In this document: positions 38,652 through 49,158 of the stretch, one piece after another | How positions within the stretch are numbered: position 1 is the first letter of the stretch | How the letters are laid out: every line of letters begins with the position of its first letter | Assembly (NCBI GenBank): GCA_009908945.1 | Contig: JAAAOI010000119.1 | Span: forward strand, 1-64,000 | Reading direction: 5' to 3' | DNA length: 64,000 nt | Source: Bacteroidota bacterium | Lineage (GTDB): Bacteria > Bacteroidota > Rhodothermia > Rhodothermales > Salinibacteraceae | Translations under genes and position numbers: made by a program | The notes under the pieces: model-generated | Seen by the model: only the letters and a program-made list of their open reading frames with translations | The model's database searches: none | Told to the model about the DNA's origin: nothing

Positions 38652-40139
38652 TTACGGGCGGGGTGGAGACGGGCGCCCCTGCCCGGGAGGTGTCGCGTCC
38701 ATATCTCCTGGTTCGATTTCTGGCTCCGTGGCGTCGTCGGGCAACGCTTCTTGGAGCCGGGCCGCCTTGCCGCGCAGCTCTACATGCAGATCCTCGCGCA
38801 AGCCGTCGACCCAGCGTTGCATCTGTTCGGCGCGCTTGTCCTGCAGGGCAAACTCGCGAATGCGCTCGTAGTCGGTCTCCAGGCTGACCCGGTGCGCCGG
38901 TGTGAACTCCTGTAGCTTGACGATGTGCGCGGCGCGGGCGCCGTCGAGAAGCTGTACCTCCCGCGGCTGGCCGATCTCTCCCGGCTCAAGGCCGCGGATG
39001 GTACGCTGCCAGGAGCGATCGAGGCGCTCCAGGAAAAGGTCCCGCTCGCCCGACTGCGGATCGAGCACGCGTCCGCCAACCTCGGCGGACCGTTCCTCCT
39101 CGGAATGCCGGCGGGCCATGCGGTCGAAGGGCTGGTTGTGCGTCACGATGGAATCGCGAATCGTCGAGAGAAACTCCAGGGCGGGCTGGATATCGGCCGA
39201 CCGCTCATCCACCTGAATCAAGATGTGGTTGAAGTCTACCTGATCCCCTTGCCGCTCATTGAGGCGCATGATATGGAATCCAAACTGTGTCCGGAACGGC
39301 TCAGAGATTTCACCGGTCGGCAACCGCGCTGCAACAGCGCCAAACTCGGGCACAAGATCGCCGATCTCGTAATCGGGGTAGCGCCCGCCTTGCCGTGCCG
39401 AGCCCTGGTCTTCGGAAAACTGCCGAGCCATGTCTTCGAAGGTAGCGCCCCCCACCACGATGGAGTCCCGGATCGTGGAGATAATCTCGCGGGCTTCCTG
39501 CTGGGCGGCCTCACTTACCTCCGGGTACTTCACGATGTGAGCCAACCGGACGATATCGGGAAGCTCGGGTAACTGCTCCTCGGGAAACTGCCGAAACCAT
39601 GCTTCAACCTCTGAGGGGGTAATGCGGACCGACTGCATGTGCCGCTGCTGCATCCGCTGCGCCAGCAGTTGATTGCGGAAGTCTTCGCGGAGGTCCTCTC
39701 GTATTTGCAGGAGGGACTGCCCGTACATTTGCTCCAGTTGCTCTTCACCGCCCACTTGCTGCACCATCTGGCCGATCTGCCGGTCCATGGCTTGCTCCAC
39801 CTGCTGGTCACTGACCTGAATGGTGGTATCCTGCCGCGCTTCAGAAGCCAATACCTGCTGATTGACCACCTGGTTGAGGGCCTGGATCCACATCCGGTCG
39901 GTGGGCTGCGTATTCTGCTGCTGAGCCATATTCTGTACCAGCCCGTCCACCTCCGACCGGAGCACGATGTCATCATCTACAACGGCGACGATCTCGTCAA
40001 TAACCGTATCGTCTGCTGATTGTGCGGACGCGGTGGGCGAGAGGGGGCTCCCGGCGTACGAAAAGAGAAAGGTGAGGAGCAGCACACCACACAAACGAAG
40101 GCGCGGCTGAAGGGCATACGTGTCCATGCAACGGTACAT
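38652..40139 (-). CDS. surA: SurA-like periplasmic peptidyl-prolyl isomerase
   Basis: Signal peptide, SurA_N region, two parvulin domains (ARQFSEDQGSARQGGRYPDYEIGDLVPEF...; ARRHSEEERSAEVGGRVLD). Confidence 0.87.
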   Translation of the reverse strand: MYRCMDTYALQPRLRLCGVLLLTFLFSYAGSPLSPTASAQSADDTVIDEIVAVVDDDIVLRSEVDGLVQNMAQQQNTQPTDRMWIQALNQVVNQQVLASEARQDTTIQVSDQQVEQAMDRQIGQMVQQVGGEEQLEQMYGQSLLQIREDLREDFRNQLLAQRMQQRHMQSVRITPSEVEAWFRQFPEEQLPELPDIVRLAHIVKYPEVSEAAQQEAREIISTIRDSIVVGGATFEDMARQFSEDQGSARQGGRYPDYEIGDLVPEFGAVAARLPTGEISEPFRTQFGFHIMRLNERQGDQVDFNHILIQVDERSADIQPALEFLSTIRDSIVTHNQPFDRMARRHSEEERSAEVGGRVLDPQSGERDLFLERLDRSWQRTIRGLEPGEIGQPREVQLLDGARAAHIVKLQEFTPAHRVSLETDYERIREFALQDKRAEQMQRWVDGLREDLHVELRGKAARLQEALPDDATEPEIEPGDMDATPPGQGRPSPPRP

Positions 40140-40223
40140 ACAATCAGTGGGGAAAACTACACAACCATCGAGGTCGCAGCAGACCGCGCGACCCCGTTTG
40201 AAAAGGACGAACTGCAGGCAGGC

Positions 40224-41099
40224 CTACGGTCGGGGGGACCGGTCCACACCCTCAGGGATATCAAGCAGGTCTCGGGACGCAGCCTCCACGTGCAGCCGTT
40301 GAACCTGACGTGCGAATGACTGTTTCCGCTTTTGCACGGCCAGGCGCTGGCGAATCACATCCTCCACCCATGCCAGCTCAGGGACGGTCCCGGCTTCGGC
40401 GCGGGCTTCAAGCCGCATAACCACGACGGACGTCTCGGTGGGTATCCGGGCTACGTCTCCAGGACGCATCGACTGAAGGCGTTGGCGGAGGGCTTCACGC
40501 GCGGGAAAGACGTGGCGCTCTGGATAGTAGTGCGTGGAAAGGTCGATGGCGGCCGCCGGGTCGATGGCGAGTTGTTGCACCTTTCGAATCCACCGGGGTT
40601 CGGACAAGGCGTCCTCTGCCAGAAGCGCTTGCAAACTGTCGGCTGCCGGCTCCGCGCGCGTCTCTGCGAAACGCAGGTAAACGTACGGCTCGCGCAGTTG
40701 CAGGTGCTCCCGGTGCCGGTCGTAGTACTGCTGAACCTCTTCCGCCGTAGGCTGGCTCGCGCCCGTCTCGTGAAGCTCAGCCACCAGCGCGTTGATCAGG
40801 ATGGTGCGCTCGCTCTCTCGGAGTTGCTCCTGCACAGCATCGGTATCCCGTAGGCCTCGCCGCTCTGCTTCTTGGTAAAGCAGCTCGTTTCGCACCCACT
40901 GACTGATGACCTGCTCCGCCACGGCAGCAGAGTCTTGCCGTGCACCCACCGCCTGCATCATGTGCTGCATGTCGGCCTGCGATAGGGTAGCATCATGCAC
41001 GCGGGCCACGTACCCGCCCGGCTCGTCCGCCGGCCCGCAACTGGCCAACCAGAAGCCCATCGCGAGGGCACAGACGGTAACGCTGGATGATAAACGCAT
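40224..41099 (-). CDS. SurA_N/PpiC-type peptidyl-prolyl isomerase lipoprotein
   Basis: Lipobox ALAMGFWLASCG, VARVHDATLSQADMQHMM, NELLYQEAERRGL, parvulin-like C-terminus. Confidence 0.78.
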   Translation of the reverse strand: MRLSSSVTVCALAMGFWLASCGPADEPGGYVARVHDATLSQADMQHMMQAVGARQDSAAVAEQVISQWVRNELLYQEAERRGLRDTDAVQEQLRESERTILINALVAELHETGASQPTAEEVQQYYDRHREHLQLREPYVYLRFAETRAEPAADSLQALLAEDALSEPRWIRKVQQLAIDPAAAIDLSTHYYPERHVFPAREALRQRLQSMRPGDVARIPTETSVVVMRLEARAEAGTVPELAWVEDVIRQRLAVQKRKQSFARQVQRLHVEAASRDLLDIPEGVDRSPRP

Positions 41100-41310
41100 A
41101 CAAACAAGAGATCACCTGAGTCAATAAGGCAACCGCCTGTACGCCAGTTCTTCCGGTGTAGTTGCCCGCGGGCCCGGGACGTCCCTGCCCTGTAGCGGCA
41201 ACTTTCGGCCCGTGTGCGTGTCTCCCGTCTAAGGCGAGGCTTTCAAACCAACCAACCTGTGGATGAGCTGCCGCTGGCTGCTGCGGCCTCGCGTAGCTCT
41301 TTCTTCTGCC

Positions 41311-41901
41311 ATGACGACCGACGATCGCGCCCTTATCGAAGCCATGCGGGACGGCGACGAGTTTGCCTTTGTATCGCTCTACAACCGGTACAAAGACCAG
41401 GTGTACGGCTTCTGCTTGAAGATGCTGTTGAACGAGGAGCGCGCGGCCGACGTGATGCAAGATACGTTTTTGCGCGTATACGAGAACCGCGAACGGCTCC
41501 TCCATGCGGGCTCCTTTCGGTCGTGGCTCTTCACCATCGCGCGCAACCAATGCCTGAACGTCATCCGGCGTGAAAAGCGGCAGGTGAGTCTCGAACCAAA
41601 GATGCGCGAGGAGGCCAGCCGGCAGGCCTCCCAAAAGCCCAGCGCTCCGTTGGAGAAGAGTGAACAGGTGGCCCTGGTCAATCAGTGCCTGGCGCAACTA
41701 AAACCCGACTATCGCGAAGTCATTATCCTCCGCGAATATCAAAACCTGTCGTACAGAGAAATTGCGGCGGTTACGCGCAGCACGCTCAGCGCCGTCAAGT
41801 CGCGCCTGTTTAAGGCCCGCCGTAAACTGGCGACCTTGCTCAAGCCGGCTGTTGAACGGCAGCGCGCCCGGGCAGCGGGTAAGACGCAAGGGACCGGGTA
41901 A
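41311..41901 (+). CDS. RNA polymerase ECF-type sigma-70 factor
   Basis: MTTDDRALIEAMRDGDEFAFVSLYNRYKDQVYGF region 2 and LKPDYREVIILREYQNLSYREIAAVTRSTLSAVKSRLFKARRKL region 4. Confidence 0.95.
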   Translation: MTTDDRALIEAMRDGDEFAFVSLYNRYKDQVYGFCLKMLLNEERAADVMQDTFLRVYENRERLLHAGSFRSWLFTIARNQCLNVIRREKRQVSLEPKMREEASRQASQKPSAPLEKSEQVALVNQCLAQLKPDYREVIILREYQNLSYREIAAVTRSTLSAVKSRLFKARRKLATLLKPAVERQRARAAGKTQGTG

Positions 41902-41924
41902 CCACATCCAATGATCAGTCACCG

Positions 41925-42503
41925 ATGGACGCTATGGACGGGGATCGGCACGAGCATCAGGTGAGGCAAACACCCTGTTCACAGGAGGGCCGTGCGAACG
42001 CCTTTCTGGACGGCGAACTGCCGCGGCGTGAGTACGCGGCGTTTTTTGCGCATGTGGCATCGTGCGCCGCGTGCCGCGAGGTGCTGGAGGTTGGGCTCGC
42101 GTTCCGTCGTATGCTGCGCCACGAGCGCCTGGCTGTTCCGCCTGCGATGGATGAACACTTTCTCGGTCGCCTCTCCGAGCAGCAGGAGCGAAACGCGCAG
42201 GTAAACCGGAGGGCAGACCGGTATCCGCTCTGGCACGCCCGGCGGCCTGTCTCTGCCGGAGTGGCCCTCACCGCAGCCGTGGTGATATTTATTGCAGGCT
42301 TTCTTTCCTCTGGCTCGCCTACACCGCAGCCGACCGAGGCGACGCCCGTCACCGTGGAAGGCTTTGAGGAGCGCATCGCCTTTCGTCAGTTTGATGCTAC
42401 ACGGCCGCCCAGCCAGCCGGCGGCCTCGCCCTCAGCTGCTCAGCCCATCTACGTGTACTATCCCGGGATCACCGTAGAGGCCAGCCGGCTCACCGACCCG
42501 TAA
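41925..42503 (+). CDS. Anti-sigma factor with zf-HC2/ZAS domain
   Basis: ANAFLDGELPRREYAAFFAHVASCAACREVLE (Hx3Cx2C), TM VALTAAVVIFIAGF; downstream of ECF sigma. Confidence 0.85.
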   Translation: MDAMDGDRHEHQVRQTPCSQEGRANAFLDGELPRREYAAFFAHVASCAACREVLEVGLAFRRMLRHERLAVPPAMDEHFLGRLSEQQERNAQVNRRADRYPLWHARRPVSAGVALTAAVVIFIAGFLSSGSPTPQPTEATPVTVEGFEERIAFRQFDATRPPSQPAASPSAAQPIYVYYPGITVEASRLTDP

Positions 42504-42686
42504 CATGCGCACGATGCGGGATCGATACGCCCCGGTGATCTATCCCGCGTGCCTGCCGGTAGTACGAGCCCCCTGCAGTCGTAGCGGAATCGTCAGAGGT
42601 TCTTTGTGTGATCTTTGCGAACGGAACAGCGCTGATGAGTAGGTTACGTGTCCATTGTATCCCAAACTGTATCTGCCGCTTCGCAC

Positions 42687-44162
42687 ATGTGTAGTCGACC
42701 GGTTCGCGTTCGCTTTGCCCCCAGCCCCACGGGGTTTCTTCACATTGGAGGGCTCCGTACCGCCCTGTACAATTACTTGTTGGCTCGGAAGCACGACGGC
42801 ACGTTCGTTCTTCGCATCGAAGACACGGACCGGGAGCGATACGTGGAGGATGCAGATGAAGATATTATTGAGGCGCTATCCTGGGCCGGGCTCTCGTACG
42901 ATGAAGGACCCAACGTTGGGGGGGATGTAGGGCCGTACTATCAATCGTCGCGCAAGGAACTCTATCAGCAATACGTGCAGCAGCTGCTGGATAGCGGCCA
43001 TGCCTACTATGCCTTCGATACGCCGGAAGCCCTGGAGGCGCGTCGCGAGGAGGCAGAGCATGGCTTTTCGTACAACGCGGCTACGCGGGGCGAAATGGAG
43101 AATAGCCTCACGCTACCGGATGCGGACGTCACCCGGCGCATCGCCAATGGCGATCCCTACGTGGTGCGCATGAAGGTGGCCTCGGAAAGCTCCATTCGGT
43201 TCGAGGATGCCGTGCGCGGCACCGTCAGCTTCGCCTCTGAAAAGGTGGACGACCAGGTACTCCTCAAATCCGACGGGATGCCCACCTATCATCTGGCCAA
43301 CGTAGTAGACGACCACCTGATGGCTATTACGCACGTCATACGGGGTGAAGAGTGGCTCCCGTCAACACCCAAGCACGTCCTCCTGTACCGTTACTTCGGC
43401 TGGGAGCCGCCGGTGTTTGCCCATCTGCCGCTAATTCTAAGCCCGGAGGGGGGCAAGCTCTCAAAGCGCGACGCCGAGGCGCTTGGCATTCCGGTGTCGG
43501 TAAGTGACTATGCGGAGGCGGGCTACGAGCCAGAGGCGTTGCTTAACTTCCTGGCCCTGCTGGGCTGGAACCCGGGCACCGAGCAAGAGGTGTTTTCGCC
43601 AGAGGGGCTGGCTAAAGCCTTTACGCTGGACCGGGTCGGCTCCAGTGGCGTGCAGTTTGATATGGATAAGCTCCGGTGGTTCAACGAGCAGCACCTCCGG
43701 GCCATGGCGCTGGACACGTTTTGCGCGCGTGTGGCGACGCATGCGGAAGCGCAGGGCGTTGGGGACATCGACGATGGCTACCTGGAGCGCGTGTGCGCGC
43801 TCATGCAAGAACGAGTATCGTTTGCGCACGAGGTATTTACCGAAGGCCGCTACTTTTTTGAGGTGCCGGACGCGTACAATGAGAAGGGCGTGAAGAAGCG
43901 CTGGAAAGACGACGCGCCCGCGCTGCTTGGTGCGTACGCGGAGGCGCTTGAGGAGCTGGACACGTTTTCAGCGGCCACAGCAGAAGAGACCCTCCGGGAA
44001 CTGGCCGACGCGCACGACTGTGGGGCGGGCCGTATCATTCATCCCACCCGCCTCGCGCTCAGCGGCGTTACCTTTGGCCCCAGCCTCTTCGCCATGATGG
44101 AGGTGCTCGGCCGTACGACCTGTGTGGAGCGTATGCGCACGGCGATCGACGTGCTCGGGTGA
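42687..44162 (+). CDS. gltX: Glutamyl-tRNA synthetase
   Basis: [54 protein letters not shown]. Confidence 0.97.
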   Translation: MCSRPVRVRFAPSPTGFLHIGGLRTALYNYLLARKHDGTFVLRIEDTDRERYVEDADEDIIEALSWAGLSYDEGPNVGGDVGPYYQSSRKELYQQYVQQLLDSGHAYYAFDTPEALEARREEAEHGFSYNAATRGEMENSLTLPDADVTRRIANGDPYVVRMKVASESSIRFEDAVRGTVSFASEKVDDQVLLKSDGMPTYHLANVVDDHLMAITHVIRGEEWLPSTPKHVLLYRYFGWEPPVFAHLPLILSPEGGKLSKRDAEALGIPVSVSDYAEAGYEPEALLNFLALLGWNPGTEQEVFSPEGLAKAFTLDRVGSSGVQFDMDKLRWFNEQHLRAMALDTFCARVATHAEAQGVGDIDDGYLERVCALMQERVSFAHEVFTEGRYFFEVPDAYNEKGVKKRWKDDAPALLGAYAEALEELDTFSAATAEETLRELADAHDCGAGRIIHPTRLALSGVTFGPSLFAMMEVLGRTTCVERMRTAIDVLG

Positions 44163-44211
44163 CCACCCCCGACCAGGGATGCCACGGCCGGCCGCCGGCC
44201 TCCCCCTGGCG

Positions 44212-46551
44212 TCACTGCGCCGCCGTGGAGGTGTCGGCGGTCAGCGCATTGCGCAGGAGGGCTTGGGCCGTTTGGGGATCAGCCTGTCCGTTGGTCTCGC
44301 GCATCACGTGCCCCATGAAGAAGCCCAGCAAGCCTTCCTTGCCGTTACGGTACGCCTCAACCTTGCCCGGATAGGCCGATAGCTGCGCGTCGATGATCTC
44401 CCGCAGCGCGTCCTCGTCGTCGATGTTGTGCAGGCCCTCCGCCGCGATGTAGTCCTGCGGATCCACGCCTCTCTCAAGCATGGCCGCGAGGACGTCCTTT
44501 CCTACACGCCCGGTGATCTCGTCGGTGTCCACCTGCCGCACGAGCACCCCAAACTGCTCAGGGGTGAAGGGGAGATCCGGCAACTCCGTGGGGGATACCA
44601 TCCCCATCAACTCGTTCAAGATCCAGTTGGCGACGGCTTGCGCCTCGTGATAGCCATCCAGCGCTGCTTCGAGGTAATCGGCGAGGTGGGGGGTGTCGAT
44701 GAGCTGTACAGCATCGTCGCGCGCCACGCCGAACTCCTCCGTGAACGCCTGCAGCCGGGCATTTTGTGCATCGGTAAAGGCCGCAGCGGGGTCCGTGTGA
44801 ATCTGCGGATTGGCAGCCTCGATCTCTTCCTTGGTTGGGCCGGTTGGCGCGTCCGCTGTCTCCTCCTCGGCGCTCCAAGAGTCGCGCAGCGGGATGATCT
44901 GATTGAAGACCAGTGCCTCGTCGGTCGCGTCAGCATCGCGCCAGAAGTACCCCTGCCGTTCGAACTGCAGGCGCTGCTCGGCGGGAAAGTCGCGCACTGC
45001 CGGCTCCAGCATCGCCTTGGCGATCGGCATGGAGTGCGGATTGAGGAAGGCCGTAAAGTCTTCCTCGTGGGCCTCCGGGTTGGGTACGGAGAAGAGACGG
45101 TCCACCATGCGCACCGTGGCCGGCACCGCATGCGCAGCGCTCACCCAGTGCACGATGCCCTTGGGCCGGCGGCCGTCGCGGGCCTTCGTCTGGCCTTTTG
45201 TGTCCGGGTCGTAGGTACAGCGGAGCTCGACGACCTCGCCGTCGCCGTCTCGCACCACGTCATCGCAGCGGAGGAAGTAGGCATGGCGCAGGCGCACTTC
45301 TCGGCCGGGCGCGAGACGGTAAAAGCCGTCGGGCGGATCCATCCGGAAGTCCTCCCGCTCAATGTAGAGCTCGCGCCCAAACGGCACGGTGCGGCTGCCG
45401 TCGTTATCAATATCGCGCGGCCAGTGGGGCGCCTCGATCTGCTCCGTTTCGCCTGCTGGATAGTTGGTGATGGTCACCTTCAGCGGATCCAGTACGCCCA
45501 TGATACGGGGGGACCGGTAGTTGAGGTCGTCACGCAGGACGTGTTCGAAGAGCGCGATCTCGACCCGGCTGTTGGCCTTGGCCACGCCGATCCGATCGCA
45601 GAAGGTGCGGATGGCCGACGGCGGTACGCCACGTCGGCGCAGTCCTGCCAGTGTGGGTAAGCGGGGGTCGTCCCAGCCATCCACCAAGCCTTCCTCCACG
45701 AGGCGTAGCAGCTTGCGCTTGCTCATCACGGTGTAGTCCATGTTGAGCCGCGCAAACTCGTACTGATGCGGCCGTGTGGCCTGCTGCTCCGCAGGCAGGC
45801 ACCGCTCCAAGATCCAGTCGTAGAGCCGCCGGTTGTTTTCAAACTCCAGCGTGCAGAGCGAGTGCGTAATCTCCTCAATGGCATCCGAGAGGCAATGCGC
45901 AAAGTCGTACATCGGGTAGATGCACCACGCCCCTCCCGTGCGGTAGTGGTCCGTATGGCGAATGCGGTAGAGGATAGGATCCCGCATGATCATGTGCGGG
46001 GAGGCCATATCAATCTTCGCGCGCAGCACGTGCGCGCCGTTGCCGTACGCCCCGGCGCGCATCTCGCGGAAGAGGGTGAGGTTTTCCTCCGGCGAGCGGC
46101 TCCGATACGGGCTCGGAGTCCCAGGCTCCGTCACGGTGCCCCGGTTATCGCGGATGGCCTCTCCGTCTTGGCTATCCACATACGCATCGCCCTGCGCTAT
46201 CAGCTGTTCGGCGAAAGCGTACAGCCGCTCGAAATAGTCCGAAGCGTGGTACAGGTGGTCGCCCCAGTCGAAGCCGAGCCACTGTACGTCCCTCTGAATG
46301 GACGCCACATAGCGCTCGTCTTCGGTGGTCGGGTTGGTGTCGTCAAAGCGCAGATGGCAGCGCCCCTGGTAGTCGCGCGCCATGCCAAAGTTGAGGCAGA
46401 TGGACTTGGCATGGCCAATGTGCAGAAACCCGTTGGGCTCCGGGGGGAAGCGGGTAACCACCGTCTCATGCGTGCCGTCGGCAAGGTCCGCTTCAATGAT
46501 GTTGCGGATGAAGTGGGAGCGGCTGTCGGGCGTGTCGGATCCGGTGGGCAT
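44212..46551 (-). CDS. glnS: Glutaminyl-tRNA synthetase with C-terminal YqeY/GatB-tail domain
   Basis: TRFPPEPNGFLHIGHAKSICLNFGMA, LNMDYTVMSKRKLL; C-terminal VANWILNELMG...GLLGFFMGHVMRETNGQADPQTAQALLR. Confidence 0.96.
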   Translation of the reverse strand: MPTGSDTPDSRSHFIRNIIEADLADGTHETVVTRFPPEPNGFLHIGHAKSICLNFGMARDYQGRCHLRFDDTNPTTEDERYVASIQRDVQWLGFDWGDHLYHASDYFERLYAFAEQLIAQGDAYVDSQDGEAIRDNRGTVTEPGTPSPYRSRSPEENLTLFREMRAGAYGNGAHVLRAKIDMASPHMIMRDPILYRIRHTDHYRTGGAWCIYPMYDFAHCLSDAIEEITHSLCTLEFENNRRLYDWILERCLPAEQQATRPHQYEFARLNMDYTVMSKRKLLRLVEEGLVDGWDDPRLPTLAGLRRRGVPPSAIRTFCDRIGVAKANSRVEIALFEHVLRDDLNYRSPRIMGVLDPLKVTITNYPAGETEQIEAPHWPRDIDNDGSRTVPFGRELYIEREDFRMDPPDGFYRLAPGREVRLRHAYFLRCDDVVRDGDGEVVELRCTYDPDTKGQTKARDGRRPKGIVHWVSAAHAVPATVRMVDRLFSVPNPEAHEEDFTAFLNPHSMPIAKAMLEPAVRDFPAEQRLQFERQGYFWRDADATDEALVFNQIIPLRDSWSAEEETADAPTGPTKEEIEAANPQIHTDPAAAFTDAQNARLQAFTEEFGVARDDAVQLIDTPHLADYLEAALDGYHEAQAVANWILNELMGMVSPTELPDLPFTPEQFGVLVRQVDTDEITGRVGKDVLAAMLERGVDPQDYIAAEGLHNIDDEDALREIIDAQLSAYPGKVEAYRNGKEGLLGFFMGHVMRETNGQADPQTAQALLRNALTADTSTAAQ

Positions 46552-46716
46552 GGACGCAGAAAAAGCAGGGAGTGCAAAAGGATAAATAGCGGAGGGCTTG
46601 CAACGGTTTCTGGGCTGAAAGGTCCCATGGCGCCCCCGTTGCGGGCGAGGGGTTATGTTTTGGGTGTGGAATGTGTCTGTAGACTATCCGACGACCCCTC
46701 ACGCGTCGCCTGTGTC

Positions 46717-48255
46717 ATGTTTTCGAAAGTCTGGTCCTCCACTACGATTGGGGTAGACGCCCTTCCCATCGTCATCGAGACGCACATTGCGGGCGGCATG
46801 CCCAAGTATACCGTGGTGGGCCTCCCGAACGGAGCCGTGCGGGAAAGCCTGGACCGGATCTTTGCCGCCCTTTCCAACACCGGGCTACCGCGCCCGCGGG
46901 GCAAAATCACCGTCAATCTGGCGCCTGCCGATGTGCGGAAGGAGGGGGCTGCTTTTGATCTGCCCATTGCCATCGGGCTCCTGGCCGCCTATGGCGACAC
47001 GCTATCCGAGGCGGCCCTGGCGCGGGTTGCCATCATGGGAGAGCTGGCGCTGGACGGGCAGGTGCGGCCGGTACGGGGCGTGTTGCCCATGGCGCTTGAG
47101 GCCCGCGCGGCCGGACGAGAAGCGCTGGTGGTGCCCGAAGAGAACGCCGCCGAGGCGGCGGTGGTGGAGGGGCTGGCCGTGTACCCTGTCGCTTCGCTCC
47201 CCGAAGCTGTGGCCGTCATCCGGGGCACGGGCGGGCCGGCTCCCTTCGAGCAGGACGTGCGGGCGCTCTTCAAGCAGGCGCAGCAGCATGTGGTTGATTT
47301 CTCGGAGGTCCGTGGGCAGCAGAACGTAAAGCGCGCGCTGGAGGTAGCGGCTGCGGGAGGGCACAATGGACTGCTCGTCGGGCCTCCCGGCTCGGGCAAG
47401 ACCATGCTCGCTCGCCGCTTGCCCACCATCCTGCCGCCCCTCAGCGCGGATGAGGCGTTGGAGACCACCAAGATTCACTCCATCGATGGCAAGCTCAACG
47501 GGCGGGGGCTGGTGGCCACACGTCCGTTCCGAGCGCCGCACCATACCATTTCCGATGCGGGCCTGTGCGGGGGCGGGGCGCATCCCATGCCGGGGGAAAT
47601 TTCCCTTGCGCACCACGGTGTGCTCTTTATGGACGAGCTGCCAGAATTCAAGCGGCAGGTGCTGGAGGTGCTGCGGCAACCGCTGGAGGAGGGGCGCATC
47701 ACGATCAGCCGCGCCCGCTTCACGGTCGAGTACCCGGCCCGCTTCATGATGTTGGCCAGCATGAACCCCTGTCCGTGCGGCTACCTCACGGATCCGAACC
47801 GCGAATGCGTCTGCGCTCCACCGCAGGTGCAGCGGTACCTCAGTAAGATCAGCGGGCCGTTGCTGGACCGTATCGACTTGCACATCGAAGTCACGCCAGT
47901 ACCGTTCGATGAGCTCAGCAAGCCCTCAGATGGGGAGCCCAGTGCGGCCGTGCGGAAGCGCGTCACGCAGGCTCGGGAGGTGCAGGCGCAACGCTACGCG
48001 GCCCACACGGGCGTGTATTGTAACGCGCAGATGGGCTCCACGCTGGTCCGGCGCTACTGCGCGCTGGATGACCGGGGGCAGCAACTGCTCAAGACGGCCA
48101 TCCGCAAGCTGGGGCTCAGCGCCCGGGCGTTCGATCGCATCCTGAAGGTGAGCCGAACCGTCGCCGACCTGGAGGGCGCGCAGTCCATCATCCCCGCGCA
48201 TCTGTCGGAGGCCATCCAGTACCGGTCGCTGGATCGCGACTGGTGGCACGGATAG
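46717..48255 (+). CDS. comM: YifB/ComM family Mg-chelatase-like AAA ATPase
   Basis: MFSKVWSSTTIGVDALPIVIETHIAGGMPKYTVVGLPNGAVRES, GPPGSGKTMLARRLPTILP, FRAPHHTISDAGLCGGG. Confidence 0.95.
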   Translation: MFSKVWSSTTIGVDALPIVIETHIAGGMPKYTVVGLPNGAVRESLDRIFAALSNTGLPRPRGKITVNLAPADVRKEGAAFDLPIAIGLLAAYGDTLSEAALARVAIMGELALDGQVRPVRGVLPMALEARAAGREALVVPEENAAEAAVVEGLAVYPVASLPEAVAVIRGTGGPAPFEQDVRALFKQAQQHVVDFSEVRGQQNVKRALEVAAAGGHNGLLVGPPGSGKTMLARRLPTILPPLSADEALETTKIHSIDGKLNGRGLVATRPFRAPHHTISDAGLCGGGAHPMPGEISLAHHGVLFMDELPEFKRQVLEVLRQPLEEGRITISRARFTVEYPARFMMLASMNPCPCGYLTDPNRECVCAPPQVQRYLSKISGPLLDRIDLHIEVTPVPFDELSKPSDGEPSAAVRKRVTQAREVQAQRYAAHTGVYCNAQMGSTLVRRYCALDDRGQQLLKTAIRKLGLSARAFDRILKVSRTVADLEGAQSIIPAHLSEAIQYRSLDRDWWHG

Positions 48256-48447
48256 GGTCTGGCGACGTCGGGGCCGGCTCAAAGGGAAGGGGTGGGGGGA
48301 GGTTCAGTCGGGAGGAAGGCCATGGGCTGCGCTGTGGGGTGATCCGTGCGTGAACGAACCGGCAAAGGTGCCGTACACTGCGCATCCTGCGGTACGATAT
48401 AGTACATACGCACCGCTTTCCCACTCCTCACGACGAACGAACGATCT

Positions 48448-49158
48448 GTGCTTGCTCCTGAAGGATACCGATTGATGGCCGGCGCTGCCGGACTGTGTGC
48501 TGGCGCGTTGGCGCTGGCACGAAAAGCCCCCCATCCGTACCGCTGGCCCCTTGCGGCAGCCGGCGTAGCCGCACTGGGGTTCACTACGTGGTTTTTCCGC
48601 GACCCGAAGCGTACGCCGCCCCCCCACGCCGCCAACTTGCTGCTTGCGCCAGCCGACGGGAAGGTGGTGGTGGTCGAAGAGGTGCACGAACCTCTATTTC
48701 TCAAGGGCCCGGCGCAACAGGTCTCCATTTTCCTGTCCCCGCTAAACGTACACGTGAACCGCGCACCGGCGGATGGCACCATCGCGTTTGACGAATACGT
48801 GCCCGGAGATTACCTCGTCGCGTGGCACCCCAAGGCGAGCGAGAAAAATGAGCGGTCGCAGCTGGGGCTGGTCCATCCCTCCGGCCGGAAAATTCTGTTT
48901 AAACAGATTGCCGGTGCCATGGCGCGCCGGATCATCTATCACATCGGCACGGGCGACTCCGTAAAGGCCGGGGAGCGGTTTGGGATCGTAAAGTTTGGCT
49001 CCCGCATGGATGTAATGGTGCCCCTGGACGTAGCGCTCAACGTGTCGGTAGGGCAGCACGTGGTGGCCGGCGAGACGGTGCTGGGCACCATTCCCCACGC
49101 GTCGCCAGCTGATGAAGCCCCCGCCCTACGTGCAGGTGCCACGACGATGGGGGCGTGA
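48448..49158 (+). CDS. psd: Phosphatidylserine decarboxylase
   Basis: FFRDPKRTPP, LLAPADGKVVVV, SIFLSPLNVHVNRAPADGTI, VKFGSRMDV (GS autocleavage site). GTG start. Confidence 0.94.
   Translation: MLAPEGYRLMAGAAGLCAGALALARKAPHPYRWPLAAAGVAALGFTTWFFRDPKRTPPPHAANLLLAPADGKVVVVEEVHEPLFLKGPAQQVSIFLSPLNVHVNRAPADGTIAFDEYVPGDYLVAWHPKASEKNERSQLGLVHPSGRKILFKQIAGAMARRIIYHIGTGDSVKAGERFGIVKFGSRMDVMVPLDVALNVSVGQHVVAGETVLGTIPHASPADEAPALRAGATTMGA

Noticed and set aside
41993-42376. Minus-strand ORFs within the anti-sigma gene
   Set aside because: Antisense shadows; the ZAS motif and TM helix are clear on the plus strand.
44428-45660. 410-aa plus-strand ORF antisense to glnS, and the 5' extension of the comM ORF from 45766
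   Set aside because: Antisense shadow of glnS; comM homology begins only at MFSKVWSSTT (46717).
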